A DNA stretch of 16,928 bases from an uncultured Ignavibacteriota bacterium (GTDB lineage: Bacteria > Bacteroidota > Ignavibacteria > Tepidaquicellales > Tepidaquicellaceae): the NCBI GenBank assembly GCA_937915485.1, contig CALGII010000237.1, forward strand, positions 1-16,928. Direction: 5' to 3'. This document shows positions 1 to 7,599 of the stretch, one piece after another. The position numbers and the translations under genes were made by a program. Under the pieces are notes generated by a model. The model did no database searches, was not told the origin of the DNA, and was given only the letters and a program-made list of their open reading frames with translations. Position 1 is the first letter of the stretch. Each line of letters begins with the position of its first letter.

Positions 1-264
1 TGTAACGACAGCCATTATAAGTATAATGTTGTTCCCGCGAAGGAATCCGACAATAAAGAATACTATTACGGAGAGTCCCGTGAGTCCGACGGCAATGTGC
101 GCCGCAATGTGGTTATCGTTCCTGACGGGAAAAGAGAGTATAAGCAGAACCGCTCCGATAGCGACGGAAATAAACGATGTCGGGCTGCCTGAGATTATAT
201 AGCCGTAAAAGCCGAGTCCGATAAGAATTACAGCATTAAAAATCATTACCTGATAGTTCTTCAT
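1..264 (-). CDS. Small multi-pass membrane protein (partial, runs off left edge)
   Basis: An open frame reads leftward from an ATG whose first base is 264, without a stop, to the window edge; 88 residues are visible. The product begins MKNYQVMIFNAVILIGLGFYG and has about three hydrophobic helices: residues 6-25, 30-50 (with a GAVLLILSFPV core) and 57-78, with a fourth starting at the edge. The polar turn between helices 2 and 3 (RNDNHIAAH) and the repeated small residues resemble small TMEM14-like or uncharacterised four-helix membrane proteins of Bacteroidota, but I cannot name a family with certainty. It is divergent from the lipoprotein gene at 371, and about 105 bp separate the two starts. 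No catalytic motif is visible and no function is assigned. The C-terminus is missing because of the window boundary, not because of any visible damage. Confidence 0.7.
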   Translation of the reverse strand, partial: MKNYQVMIFNAVILIGLGFYGYIISGSPTSFISVAIGAVLLILSFPVRNDNHIAAHIAVGLTGLSVIVFFIVGFLRGNNIILIMAVVT

Positions 265-319
265 AATGTGGTTTTATGTTCATTCCAATAAACAGCAATT
301 ATACGATATTCGTTCAGGA

Positions 320-348
320 TTAAAAAGAGGAACAATTATCGCTATATT
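320..348 (+). promoter_or_regulatory. Putative sigma70-like promoter of the DUF4349 lipoprotein
   Basis: TTAAAA at 320-325 and TATATT at 343-348 are separated by 17 bp, placing a start of transcription near 355, about 16 bp before the ATG at 371. If real, it rules out the longer in-frame start at 266. It rests on motif resemblance only; the -35 box matches the consensus at four of six positions. Confidence 0.35.
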
Positions 349-370
349 TAGTACTAAAAATAAAAGCCAT

Positions 371-1273
371 ATGAAACCAGCACACACAGTTCTAATAATT
401 CTTTTCGCTGCGTTTGTAATTTCAGGCTGCGAAAGCAAGCAGGACACTGAAACTCTTCCCTCACCTAACACAATGAAAGAAAAAACAAGTCAGTATAAAA
501 GCGAAGAGACCAAGCAGGACGTAAAATCATCGAGCATCAACCTCGAACAGCAGACACAGAAAACGGGAGATGAGAAGATACCCGACGTAAGACAGAACAG
601 GATGATAATAAAAACAGGAACGATGAAATTAGAAGTCGAAAAATTCGAAGACGCGGAATCAAAACTCAATGAAAGCATTAAAAAACTAGGCGGTTATGTA
701 TCGAATTCGACTTCGAGTCAATACGCGAGCGGGAAAAAATACGGTTCACTGACGTTGAAAGTTCCAGCAGACAAGTTTGACGCTCTTATCGGCGAGGTAT
801 CGGGGTTCGGAAAAGTAATGTCACAGAATATACAGGCGAGCGATATAACGGAGGAGTATGTTGATTTAGAGGCACGTTTGAAGACGCAGAAAGAACTCGA
901 AGAAAGACTGATAAAACTATTGAACGACAAGGCGTCAAAATTAGCGGAAGTCATAGAAGTCGAGGAAAAACTTGCATCCGTGAGACAGAAAATCGAGAGC
1001 ATAGAAGGAAGGATGAAACTGCTTAAATCGCAATCCGACCTTTCGACTCTGACCGTTTCGGTTTACGAGCCGTCGATGCTGGACACATCGTCTGGAGGCG
1101 GATTCTTCTACGAACTCTGGCAGGCGGTAAAGAAAGGGCTGAAAGGATTCACGAACGTGCTGGCGGCATCGATAACAATATTGATTGCGATAATTCCGAT
1201 AGTAGTTTTTGTGCTGTTTATCGTCTGGCTTATCAGGAAGATTTTCTTCAGGAAGAAAGCAAAAACGGTTTAA
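371..1273 (+). CDS. DUF4349 domain lipoprotein with C-terminal membrane anchor
   Basis: A 300-residue protein. I place the start at the ATG at 371, because the product then begins MKPAHTVLIILFAAFVISGC, a textbook lipoprotein signal with lipobox ISGC and lipidated Cys20. The open frame extends to an ATG at 266, but the added 35 residues are polar and would bury the signal. After a charged linker (about 21-75) comes a DUF4349-type domain (about 77-245). It has a first strand MIIKTGTMKLEVEKF, then GGYVSNS, a SLTLKVPADKFDAL segment, a DITEEYVDLEARLK segment and a long E/K-rich coiled coil, closing with LSTLTVSVYEP. Residues about 262-292 form a strong transmembrane helix followed by a basic tail (RKIFFRKKAK). 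Family members are envelope proteins of unknown biochemical role. A terminator lies 22 bp after the stop. Confidence 0.88.
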   Translation: MKPAHTVLIILFAAFVISGCESKQDTETLPSPNTMKEKTSQYKSEETKQDVKSSSINLEQQTQKTGDEKIPDVRQNRMIIKTGTMKLEVEKFEDAESKLNESIKKLGGYVSNSTSSQYASGKKYGSLTLKVPADKFDALIGEVSGFGKVMSQNIQASDITEEYVDLEARLKTQKELEERLIKLLNDKASKLAEVIEVEEKLASVRQKIESIEGRMKLLKSQSDLSTLTVSVYEPSMLDTSSGGGFFYELWQAVKKGLKGFTNVLAASITILIAIIPIVVFVLFIVWLIRKIFFRKKAKTV

Positions 1274-1295
1274 CGAAATTCAGCATAAGCAAAGC

Positions 1296-1329
1296 AAAAC
1301 GGGAATACAATCAATCGTATTCCCGTTTT
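1296..1329. terminator. Bidirectional intrinsic terminator
   Basis: A perfect 13-bp inverted repeat has its left arm at 1296-1308 (AAAACGGGAATAC), an 8-base loop, and its right arm at 1317-1329. The A-run on the left and T-run on the right make it usable on both strands. It sits exactly between the convergent DUF4349 gene (stop 1273) and the YbjQ-type gene (stop 1350). Confidence 0.85.
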
Positions 1330-1349
1330 ACCGAAGTATTAAATGCAAA

Positions 1350-1679
1350 TCAGATTTTTTCAACGACTACGGCTGTTCCGTAGGCGAGAACTTCGGTCAC
1401 GCCGGACATTACATCATTGGCGTCATATCTCATGCCGATAATGGCGTTCGCGCCGAGTTCTTCGGCATGCTGCACCATAAGTTCGAACGATTCGCTTCTT
1501 GTTTTTTCGCACAGTTCCGTAAATAGTGTGATGTTTCCGCCAATGATAGTCTGGAGCGAGGCTCCGATTGTCGCGAACATATTTCTTGAGCGTACGGTTA
1601 TTCCCCTGATAATGCCGAGATTCTTCACAATTTTATAACCGTCGATTTCGAATGCCGTTGTGATTAGTCCGTGTTCCAT
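1350..1679 (-). CDS. YbjQ/UPF0145 family protein
   Basis: A 109-residue protein, matching the usual 100-110 residues of the UPF0145 (YbjQ, DUF74) family. Recognisable family features are GYKIVKNLGIIRGITVRSRN near residues 14-33, the I-GG segment ASLQTIIGGNI, an ESFELMVQHAEELGANAIIGMRYD helix-strand unit (about 63-86), and the C-terminal strand EVLAYGTAVVVE. The family forms a ring-like pentamer in solved structures and is often labelled a putative heavy-metal-binding domain; its physiological role is not established. There is no signal peptide, so it is cytoplasmic. The gene is divergent from the RapZ-like gene at 1761, with an 81-bp shared upstream region that carries a palindrome and a direct repeat. 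Confidence 0.92.
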   Translation of the reverse strand: MEHGLITTAFEIDGYKIVKNLGIIRGITVRSRNMFATIGASLQTIIGGNITLFTELCEKTRSESFELMVQHAEELGANAIIGMRYDANDVMSGVTEVLAYGTAVVVEKI

Positions 1680-1699
1680 AAACTTTTTCTACTTAAATT

Positions 1700-1718
1700 T
1701 AGTTATCAAATAGTTATC
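1700..1718. promoter_or_regulatory. Direct repeat TAGTTATC, 11-bp period
   Basis: TAGTTATC occurs at 1700-1707 and again at 1711-1718, with three A bases between. The 11-bp spacing is about one helical turn, so both copies present the same DNA face. It lies 21 bp upstream of the YbjQ-type start (1679) and could bind a regulator, or it may be chance in AT-rich DNA. Confidence 0.35.
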
Positions 1719-1725
1719 TTATATG

Positions 1726-1737
1726 CCCTTATAAGGG
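1726..1737. promoter_or_regulatory. Operator-like palindrome CCCTTATAAGGG
   Basis: A perfect 12-bp palindrome, flanked by further near-symmetric A/T bases, lies in the shared upstream region of two divergent genes: 47 bp from the start at 1679 and 24 bp from the TTG at 1761. Its position and symmetry suit a dimeric repressor or a bidirectional promoter element. No regulator gene is adjacent. Confidence 0.45.
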
Positions 1738-1760
1738 TTATATAAATTTACGTAAAACCA

Positions 1761-2153
1761 TTGTTAAAAGTTAGAATATTCTCATTCAGTTATAAATATA
1801 GCGGAATTCCGCAGGACACGACTGAAAACGGCGGCGGTTTTGTGTTTGATTGCAGGTTCATACATAATCCGGGAAAGTACGAAGAATACAAGAATTTAAC
1901 GGGAAAAGACGAGAAAGTGATTATTTTCCTGCAAAAACAGGCGGAAATGGCGGATTTTTTAATAAACGTGTACGGTATCATAGATAAATCGGTTGATAAT
2001 TATATTAAGAGAGAATTTTCGGATTTAATGGTATCATTCGGATGTACAGGCGGAAGGCACCGTTCGGTTTATTCGGCGGAAAAATTGTCCGTTCATTTAA
2101 AAGAAAAGTATCCTGAAATTGAAATAGTTGTTACTCATCAAAATATTGAATAA
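1761..2153 (+). CDS. Stand-alone RapZ C-terminal-like domain protein
   Basis: A 130-residue protein that corresponds only to the C-terminal domain of RapZ (YvcJ/YhbJ). Visible hallmarks are FSYKYSGIP (8-16), FVFDCRFIHNP (27-37), the LTGKD segment (46-50) and the signature GCTGGRHRSV (94-103). In RapZ proteins this half binds a metabolite, shown for glucosamine-6-phosphate in E. coli, and RNA; the N-terminal Walker NTPase half is absent here. The start must be TTG: an in-frame stop lies at 1743 and no ATG occurs before residue 63. The stop shares its last base with the ATG of the endonuclease gene (TAATG), so the two are probably translationally coupled, although their biochemical link is unclear. 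The domain call is firm; the ligand and role here are unknown. Confidence 0.87.
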   Translation: MLKVRIFSFSYKYSGIPQDTTENGGGFVFDCRFIHNPGKYEEYKNLTGKDEKVIIFLQKQAEMADFLINVYGIIDKSVDNYIKREFSDLMVSFGCTGGRHRSVYSAEKLSVHLKEKYPEIEIVVTHQNIE

Positions 2154-3796
2154 TGCAGAAAGTTTTTTTATTGTTCTTATTGTTTATCTGTTTTAAGTTT
2201 TCCACAGCTCAAATCACTCCGGTTACCATAAAACTCGACACGGCAATAACAAAAGTACAGGGCTCGAAGTCGTTTTATGTTCGAAATCCTTCGAACAAAC
2301 CCATACAGATAACCGGCATACGGACGCTGCTCTCGCAGTTTTATTTCACGACGACTCCGTTCAGCATCAATCCTAACGACAGCGTACAGGTAAGCATACT
2401 GTTCAAGACCAATCAGAACGTAACATACAGAGATTTTTACATATTTGAAACGAAAGGTTTGAAGTATCCTCTCGTGTATTACCTAGCAGCGACGGCAAAA
2501 TATCCCGACGCGCAGTACAGTTTCACGCAGGGCTTATATGACGAGGCGCTGAAGACCGCACTCAGAAGTTTTACGACTACGGGGTATGTATCGCTCGGAT
2601 ATGACACGGGGCGTGACAAGATGTTTGAAACGATTGACGATTACGGAGGCGATACGATAGAGTGTGTTTACATCGGCAGGAAAATATACGCGACAAACAG
2701 GACACAGGCACAGAATCAGAATTTCAACACGGAGCATACATATCCGCAGAGTTATTTCAGCGAGAACGAACCGATGAAGAGCGATTTATTTCATTTGTAT
2801 CCGACTGACGCAACACCGAATTCCTACAGGTCAAATTACGCTTTCGGAAAAGTCGTATCGAACATAACATATCAAAACGGCGGGTCGAAACTCGGCAAAG
2901 ATTCAACAGGAGAAATTGTGTTTGAACCGCGTGATGTGCACAAAGGTAACGTGGCGAGAAGCCTGTTTTATTTTTGCGTGAAGTACAACAACGTTTCTCC
3001 CGGCGGGTTCATGAACACGAAGCAGGAGAACACGCTAAGGCAATGGAATATTTTTGATACTGTGAACGCGAGAGAGAACCTGCGCAACACGAGGATATAT
3101 TCTTTCCAGCACGTAAGGAATCCGTTCATAGACCACCCTGAACTCGTGGACAGGATAAAAAGCACGTTCAGCGTATCAAACACGGCGCCGAAGGCGGAAA
3201 TCTCGGCGGCGCCATTCAGCGTTAAATTCGACACTGTAGCAGCGAATGACACGACGAGTTATTACATTGCGGTAATGAATTACGGGAATACGTCTCTTAC
3301 GATAACCTCAGCGGTATCATCAGCGCCGCAGTTTATCGTGGAGAGCGTACCTTCATCGGTTCCTGCCGGTGAATTGAGGTACCTGAAGGTAAAATTTAAG
3401 CCGACGGCGATGTACCAGACATACACGGGAACGCTGACTATTCAGAATTCGGATGAAACGATTGTGGTTAATCTAACGGGAGTTGGAGGGACGAGTATCG
3501 GAGTGAGCAAAATATCGTCAGAGGTTCCGTCAGTATTCAGACTGGAGCAGAATTATCCGAATCCGTTTAATCCGTTGACGAAGATACGATTCTCAGTGGC
3601 GAAATACGGATTAATCACTTTGAAAGTATTCGACGTTCTCGGCAGGGAAACGGCAATGCCCGTCAACGAAATACTTCAGCCGGGAGTGTATGAAACTCCT
3701 TTCTCCGGAAGCAATCTGACGAGCGGGATATACTATTATCAGTTAGCGATTGACAACGAGCCAATCGGCATCAAGAGGATGGTTCTGGTAAAATGA
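2153..3796 (+). CDS. Secreted endonuclease I with type IX secretion sorting domain
   Basis: A 547-residue modular exported nuclease. A signal peptide (1-19, ending FSTAQ) is followed by an Ig-like/ASH-like beta domain (about 22-116). Then comes an endonuclease I domain (about 125-340) with NTEHTYPQS (192-200; His195 is the expected catalytic His), SDLFHLYPTD (210-219), YRSNYAFGKV and FEPRDVHKGNVARSLFYF (257-274). A second ASH-like beta domain follows (about 350-445). The end (about 459-547) is a type IX (Por) sorting domain with the QNYPNPFNP motif, LKVFDVLGRE and a GIYYYQL...KRMVLVK tail. The family degrades DNA non-specifically. Here it would be exported through the Sec system and then the type IX system, to the surface or medium, for nutrient DNA or extracellular DNA turnover. 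It overlaps the RapZ-like gene by one base and is followed by a terminator. Confidence 0.93.
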   Translation: MQKVFLLFLLFICFKFSTAQITPVTIKLDTAITKVQGSKSFYVRNPSNKPIQITGIRTLLSQFYFTTTPFSINPNDSVQVSILFKTNQNVTYRDFYIFETKGLKYPLVYYLAATAKYPDAQYSFTQGLYDEALKTALRSFTTTGYVSLGYDTGRDKMFETIDDYGGDTIECVYIGRKIYATNRTQAQNQNFNTEHTYPQSYFSENEPMKSDLFHLYPTDATPNSYRSNYAFGKVVSNITYQNGGSKLGKDSTGEIVFEPRDVHKGNVARSLFYFCVKYNNVSPGGFMNTKQENTLRQWNIFDTVNARENLRNTRIYSFQHVRNPFIDHPELVDRIKSTFSVSNTAPKAEISAAPFSVKFDTVAANDTTSYYIAVMNYGNTSLTITSAVSSAPQFIVESVPSSVPAGELRYLKVKFKPTAMYQTYTGTLTIQNSDETIVVNLTGVGGTSIGVSKISSEVPSVFRLEQNYPNPFNPLTKIRFSVAKYGLITLKVFDVLGRETAMPVNEILQPGVYETPFSGSNLTSGIYYYQLAIDNEPIGIKRMVLVK

Positions 3797-3837
3797 TGAT
3801 TATCAGGATGAGGGATTAAATTGAAATTAATATAATG

Positions 3838-3868
3838 AAAATCCCCGCGGGTGAGCGGGGATTTTTTT
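3838..3868 (+). terminator. Intrinsic terminator after the endonuclease gene
   Basis: The stem ATCCCCGC (3841-3848) pairs with GCGGGGAT (3855-3862) around a GGGTGA loop, extended by flanking A/T pairs, and is followed by a run of seven T (3862-3868). It lies 42 bp after the stop at 3796. Confidence 0.9.
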
Positions 3869-3987
3869 ATTCGCTGTAAAAAAATGTCTTTATGTATCTT
3901 GACCGTAAAAAATCATCGTGACTTGTTTCCGACGGAATAACAAATCAAAATAATAATATAATCAAAAAATCAACAGTTCTGCCTGAA

Positions 3988-4803
3988 CTATTTCTTTCCG
4001 CCCATAAAGAACGAGACGCCGCCTATGAAACTAACGTGACCCATTGTTCTAGAGCCGAGTTTCGGGCTAATAGAATAATCGCCGTCGTCGTTAAACGGAA
4101 TATCCCTGCCCTCTGAAACTGAGGCTGATGACCTGCCGAGAATGTTTGTTAACTGGAATCTGACGCCGGCATTCAGCCCTATAAAAGGAGCAGGTCTGTA
4201 AGTGTAAACAGTATTCACGCCCATGCCGAACCTTATGGCTGAAGTTATGTTGTTATAATCCTCGCCTTTACCGGTAGGCTCGTCATATACTTTACCGAAT
4301 GAGCCGGAGAGAACGAAATCACCTCCGAATGTGAACAGGGATGTTCTTCTGGAATCAGTGAAAACGACATAATCGAGGCCAAGCGCTGTATAAGGCTGAT
4401 GTATGTTTATGCTGCTAAGTCCTGATACAGCAACCGGGTTCTTGTAATTTATAGTAGGCCAGCCGGGATAGACCATGCCGTAATCATACGCTAGATTTTC
4501 GCTGCCAAGAAATCTCGCGTACCCGAGTGTCAGTTTTATCCTTAACTGAGTACGTTTGAAATTAGCCACGGTGAAACCGAATTTAATTTCACCCTGATAC
4601 CCGGAAGTTGTAGAATAATTCTGTAAATCGTAGAATTCTTTTATTGAACTTCCACGAAGGTCGAACATTGGCAGAGCGTAACCGAAATTCGCATCGATGG
4701 AGAAAAACGGTTGAGTAAACTTGGATGAGATCAATTGAGTCTGTGAGTACAGGTTGGATGAGAAGAAAACCAATACAACGATAAACGGAATTAGTCTTTT
4801 CAT
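3988..4803 (-). CDS. Putative outer-membrane beta-barrel protein
   Basis: A 271-residue protein beginning MKRLIPFIVVLVFFSSNLYSQ, a clear signal peptide with likely cleavage after SNLYS. The mature part alternates hydrophobic and polar residues in short strands rich in G, F and Y: FFSIDANFGYALPMF near 33-47, GEIKFGFTVANF, LRIKLTLGYARFL, YTALGLDYVVF, SLFTFGGDFVLSGSFG, AIRFGMGVNTVYTY and a terminal HVSFIGGVSFFMGG strand. This pattern suits an 8-12 strand outer-membrane barrel of the general OMP_b-brl kind, but I recognise no specific family or ligand. It is transcribed leftward on its own, convergent with the endonuclease gene and divergent from the fused E1. No catalytic motif is visible. Confidence 0.72.
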   Translation of the reverse strand: MKRLIPFIVVLVFFSSNLYSQTQLISSKFTQPFFSIDANFGYALPMFDLRGSSIKEFYDLQNYSTTSGYQGEIKFGFTVANFKRTQLRIKLTLGYARFLGSENLAYDYGMVYPGWPTINYKNPVAVSGLSSINIHQPYTALGLDYVVFTDSRRTSLFTFGGDFVLSGSFGKVYDEPTGKGEDYNNITSAIRFGMGVNTVYTYRPAPFIGLNAGVRFQLTNILGRSSASVSEGRDIPFNDDGDYSISPKLGSRTMGHVSFIGGVSFFMGGKK

Positions 4804-4955
4804 TTTATAAAAATTTGATTAAAAATTCTTAATTTATATTACACAGCAAAAATTATGCAATTTTTAAAGCATTTAAAACAGCAAAAAAAGAACATTACCA
4901 ATGTTACTGATTATTATTATGAGACTATAATGTATATGTTTGAGACTGCGTTTAC

Positions 4956-4984
4956 AGGAAAAGTGAAGCACGTTTTTCCTTTTT
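4956..4984 (+). terminator. Terminator-like hairpin upstream of the E1 gene
   Basis: AGGAAAAGTG (4956-4965) can pair with CAC plus TTTTCCT (4969-4980, one bulged G) around an AAG loop, followed by T residues to 4984. A rightward terminator in a region with no rightward gene upstream suggests a short RNA from the TATAAT at 4926-4931, a leader attenuator, or coincidence. Confidence 0.4.
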
Positions 4985-5031
4985 GATTCACGGATTAATA
5001 ATTAATTTAAGTTTTCTTTCGGGATAACGGA

Positions 5032-5061
5032 TTGTTTTTACCGTTTTTTATGTTATATATA
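5032..5061 (+). promoter_or_regulatory. Possible promoter for the fused E1 gene
   Basis: TTGTTT (5032-5037) and a TATATA run (5056-5061) are spaced by about 18 bp and lie some 65-90 bp before the coding start. The region is AT-rich, so chance matches are likely; offered as a candidate only. Confidence 0.25.
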
Positions 5062-5151
5062 TACAGGTAAGTCAGGAATTATGCGTAATTTACCGGCCTG
5101 AAAGAAAGGAGAAAAATTCATTTATTGAAAGATGGAAAAACCAATTTAAAG

Positions 5152-7578
5152 ATGGACAATCAAATAAACACGAAAAGAAAAGAAAGTACTGAAATCGTCG
5201 CGGAATACAGAAATGAAGTACTGACGGATTACAGAATTGCTTACGAAAGCAGGCAGGCGAGTTTGCTTGGCAGGAAAGAGACACTGATGGGAAGAGCGCA
5301 GTTCGGTATATTCGGCGACGGTAAAGAAGTCGCTCAAATCGCGATGGCAAAGACATTCAGGAACGGGGATTTTCGTTCGGGATATTACAGGGACCAGACG
5401 TTCGCCTTTTATACGGGAATGTCGGACCTGCGTCATTTCTTTTATCAGTTATACGGCGAGACGGACATTACGAAAGAGCACGCCTGCGGAGGCCGTTCAA
5501 TGAACAACCATTTCGCGACAAGGCTGCTTGACAAGAATGGAAAATGGAAAAATCTGATGCAGATGAAGAACACCTCATCGGACATAGCGCCCACGGCGGC
5601 TCAGATGCACAGGCTACTCGGATTGGCATACGCGTCGAAACTATACAGGAACAATCCCGGATTATCATATCTCAAGGAATTTTCGGTTAACGGAGACGAA
5701 GTCGCATTCGGAACTATAGGAAACGCGAGCACGGCGGAAGGTGTTTTTTACGAAGCGGTGAACGCGGCGGGAGTACTGATGGTTCCTCTTGCGATTTCAA
5801 TATGGGATGACGGTTTCGGAATATCGGTTCCGAACATATATCAGATGACGAAGTCGAACATATCGGAAATTCTCAGCGGTTTCGAGTATCACGAAGAACT
5901 CAAGCAGGGTTTTCTGATTTACAGGGTGCCAGGATGGGATTACGAAAAACTCGTCGAAACATACAGGAAGGGCATCGAGGAAGTCAGGGAAAAGCACATA
6001 CCCGCGATATTCCACATAACAGAAGTAACGCAGCCGCAGGGGCATTCTACGAGCGGCTCTCACGAAAGGTATAAAACGAAAGAAAGGCTTCAATGGGAAA
6101 AGGATTTTGACTGTCTCGTGCAAATGAAAAGGTGGATGATAAAGAAAGGCATCGCATCCGAAGAAGAAATAACACGCATTGAGGATGAAGCGAAAGTTAA
6201 CGTGAAGAAAATTCAGCAGGAAGTTTGGAACGATTACTGTGATCCGATAAAGAAAGAAAAGAATGAAACTCTGAAACTTATACAGGAGGTTGCAAACAAG
6301 AGCGCCTCAAAGGAAATTGTTGAGAAGATAAAGAGTGAACTCGCGAGGTCAACGGAGAACGAAAGAAAGATAACCACGTCCGTTGCATTCGATGTATTGA
6401 TCGCGACGAGAAACGAGAACACACCGGAGAGAAAAAGACTTAATGACTGGTACAATAATTATCTGAAAGAAAATGAAGAAAGGTTCAACACGTATCTTCA
6501 CAGTGTTTCCGACGAAAGCCCTCTGCTTATAAAGGAGGTGAAGCCGGTTTACAAGCCTGACTCACCGATGGTTGCGGGCAGGGAAGTGCTTCTTGCATTC
6601 TTTGATGAAGTTTTTCGCCGTGACCCGAGAGTTTTCGCTATAGGGGAAGACGTCGGGCAGTTAGGAGACGTCAATCAGGGAATGGCAGGGCTTCAGGCGA
6701 AGTACGGGGACATAAGAATCACCGATACTGGAATCCGCGAGCAGACTATCGTCGGACAGGGAATCGGCGCCGCGCTTCGCGGATTAAGGCCGATAGTCGA
6801 GGTACAGTATCTTGATTATCTGTTCTACGCATTGCAGATTCTGACGGACGATGTCGCGAACCTGCATTACAGGACGCGCGGAGGACAGAAAGTGCCGATG
6901 ATTATAAGGACGCGCGGACACAGGCTCGTAGGAATTTTTCATTCCGGTTCTCCGATGGGGACGATTATAAACAGTCTGAGGGGAATACACATCTGCGTAC
7001 CGAGAAACATGACGCAGGCTGCGGGACTGTATAACACGCTTCTGAAATCGGACGACCCGGGAATGGTAATAGAAAGGCTTAACGCGTACAGGTTCAAGGA
7101 AAAACTTCCTTCAAACATTGCAGACATACACGTACCGTTAGGTGTGCCGGAAGTGATGAAAGAAGGAAACGACATAACGCTGGTTTCATACGGAGCGACT
7201 CTGGATATAGTTCTTCACGCGGCGGAGAAACTCTCGCAGATGGGAATATCGGCGGAAGTCGTCGATGTTCAGACGTTGCTGCCTTTCGACAGGTTCGGTG
7301 TGATTCTGAAATCGATTCAGAAGACAAACCGTGTGCTGTTCGTTGACGAGGACGTTCCTGGCGGAGCGACTGCGTATATGATGCAGCAGGTTGTTGACGA
7401 GCAGGGCGGATATCAGTATCTCGATTCGAAGCCGCAATGCCTCAGCGCAAAGCCGCACAGGCCTCCATACGGAGTTGACGGCGATTATTTCTCGAAACCG
7501 AACGTCGAGGATGTGATTAAGTCGGTTTACGGAATAATGCACGAGGCGAATCCGTCGAAGTACAAAATGTTTTTCTAA
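5152..7578 (+). CDS. Fused alpha-beta 2-oxoacid dehydrogenase E1 component
   Basis: A single chain of 809 residues carrying both E1 subunits of a pyruvate or branched-chain 2-oxoacid dehydrogenase complex, which decarboxylates the 2-oxoacid with thiamine diphosphate and passes the acyl group to lipoyl-E2. The alpha part (about 20-330) has FGDGKE, FRSGYYRDQT, the cofactor stretch TIGNASTAEG (188-197) to WDDGFGISVP (218-227), and the loop GHSTSGSHERYK with His298. A charged helical linker (about 330-450) leads to the beta part, with VFAIGEDVGQLGDVNQG, TGIREQTIVGQGIG (Glu530), FHSGSP (His597) and the transketolase C-terminal domain from about 640. Residue 191 is Asn where family members usually have Asp or Glu. 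The ATG at 5152 is preferred, but an in-frame TTG at 5125 lies 13 bp after AGGAG and is possible. No E2, E3 or lipoylation gene is adjacent, so the substrate is undecided. Confidence 0.92.
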   Translation: MDNQINTKRKESTEIVAEYRNEVLTDYRIAYESRQASLLGRKETLMGRAQFGIFGDGKEVAQIAMAKTFRNGDFRSGYYRDQTFAFYTGMSDLRHFFYQLYGETDITKEHACGGRSMNNHFATRLLDKNGKWKNLMQMKNTSSDIAPTAAQMHRLLGLAYASKLYRNNPGLSYLKEFSVNGDEVAFGTIGNASTAEGVFYEAVNAAGVLMVPLAISIWDDGFGISVPNIYQMTKSNISEILSGFEYHEELKQGFLIYRVPGWDYEKLVETYRKGIEEVREKHIPAIFHITEVTQPQGHSTSGSHERYKTKERLQWEKDFDCLVQMKRWMIKKGIASEEEITRIEDEAKVNVKKIQQEVWNDYCDPIKKEKNETLKLIQEVANKSASKEIVEKIKSELARSTENERKITTSVAFDVLIATRNENTPERKRLNDWYNNYLKENEERFNTYLHSVSDESPLLIKEVKPVYKPDSPMVAGREVLLAFFDEVFRRDPRVFAIGEDVGQLGDVNQGMAGLQAKYGDIRITDTGIREQTIVGQGIGAALRGLRPIVEVQYLDYLFYALQILTDDVANLHYRTRGGQKVPMIIRTRGHRLVGIFHSGSPMGTIINSLRGIHICVPRNMTQAAGLYNTLLKSDDPGMVIERLNAYRFKEKLPSNIADIHVPLGVPEVMKEGNDITLVSYGATLDIVLHAAEKLSQMGISAEVVDVQTLLPFDRFGVILKSIQKTNRVLFVDEDVPGGATAYMMQQVVDEQGGYQYLDSKPQCLSAKPHRPPYGVDGDYFSKPNVEDVIKSVYGIMHEANPSKYKMFF

Positions 7579-7599
7579 GAAATATATCAGGTTATACCT

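Larger units (their letters stand above)
4804..5151. other. Intergenic region between divergent barrel and E1 genes
   Basis: About 350 bp without a convincing gene. It contains an inverted repeat AACATT-ACC-AATGTT at 4891-4905, a perfect TATAAT at 4926-4931 without a good -35 box, a terminator-like hairpin at 4956-4984, and close to the E1 start a possible promoter and a Shine-Dalgarno-like AGGAG at 5107-5111. The leader around 5063-5098 can form partial hairpins (GGTAA with TTACC). I recognise no known riboswitch class in it. Confidence 0.5.

Noticed and set aside
266..370. N-terminal extension of the DUF4349 lipoprotein to the ATG at 266
   Set aside because: It would bury the lipoprotein signal sequence, and it overlaps the likely promoter of the gene.
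5063..5098. Riboswitch in the E1 leader
   Set aside because: Only short, partial pairings (GGTAA with TTACC) are visible and no conserved core of a known riboswitch class was recognised.
7186..7542. A 118-codon minus-strand frame antisense to the E1 gene
   Set aside because: Shadow of the strongly conserved E1 beta coding frame, with no recognisable motif or ribosome binding site.
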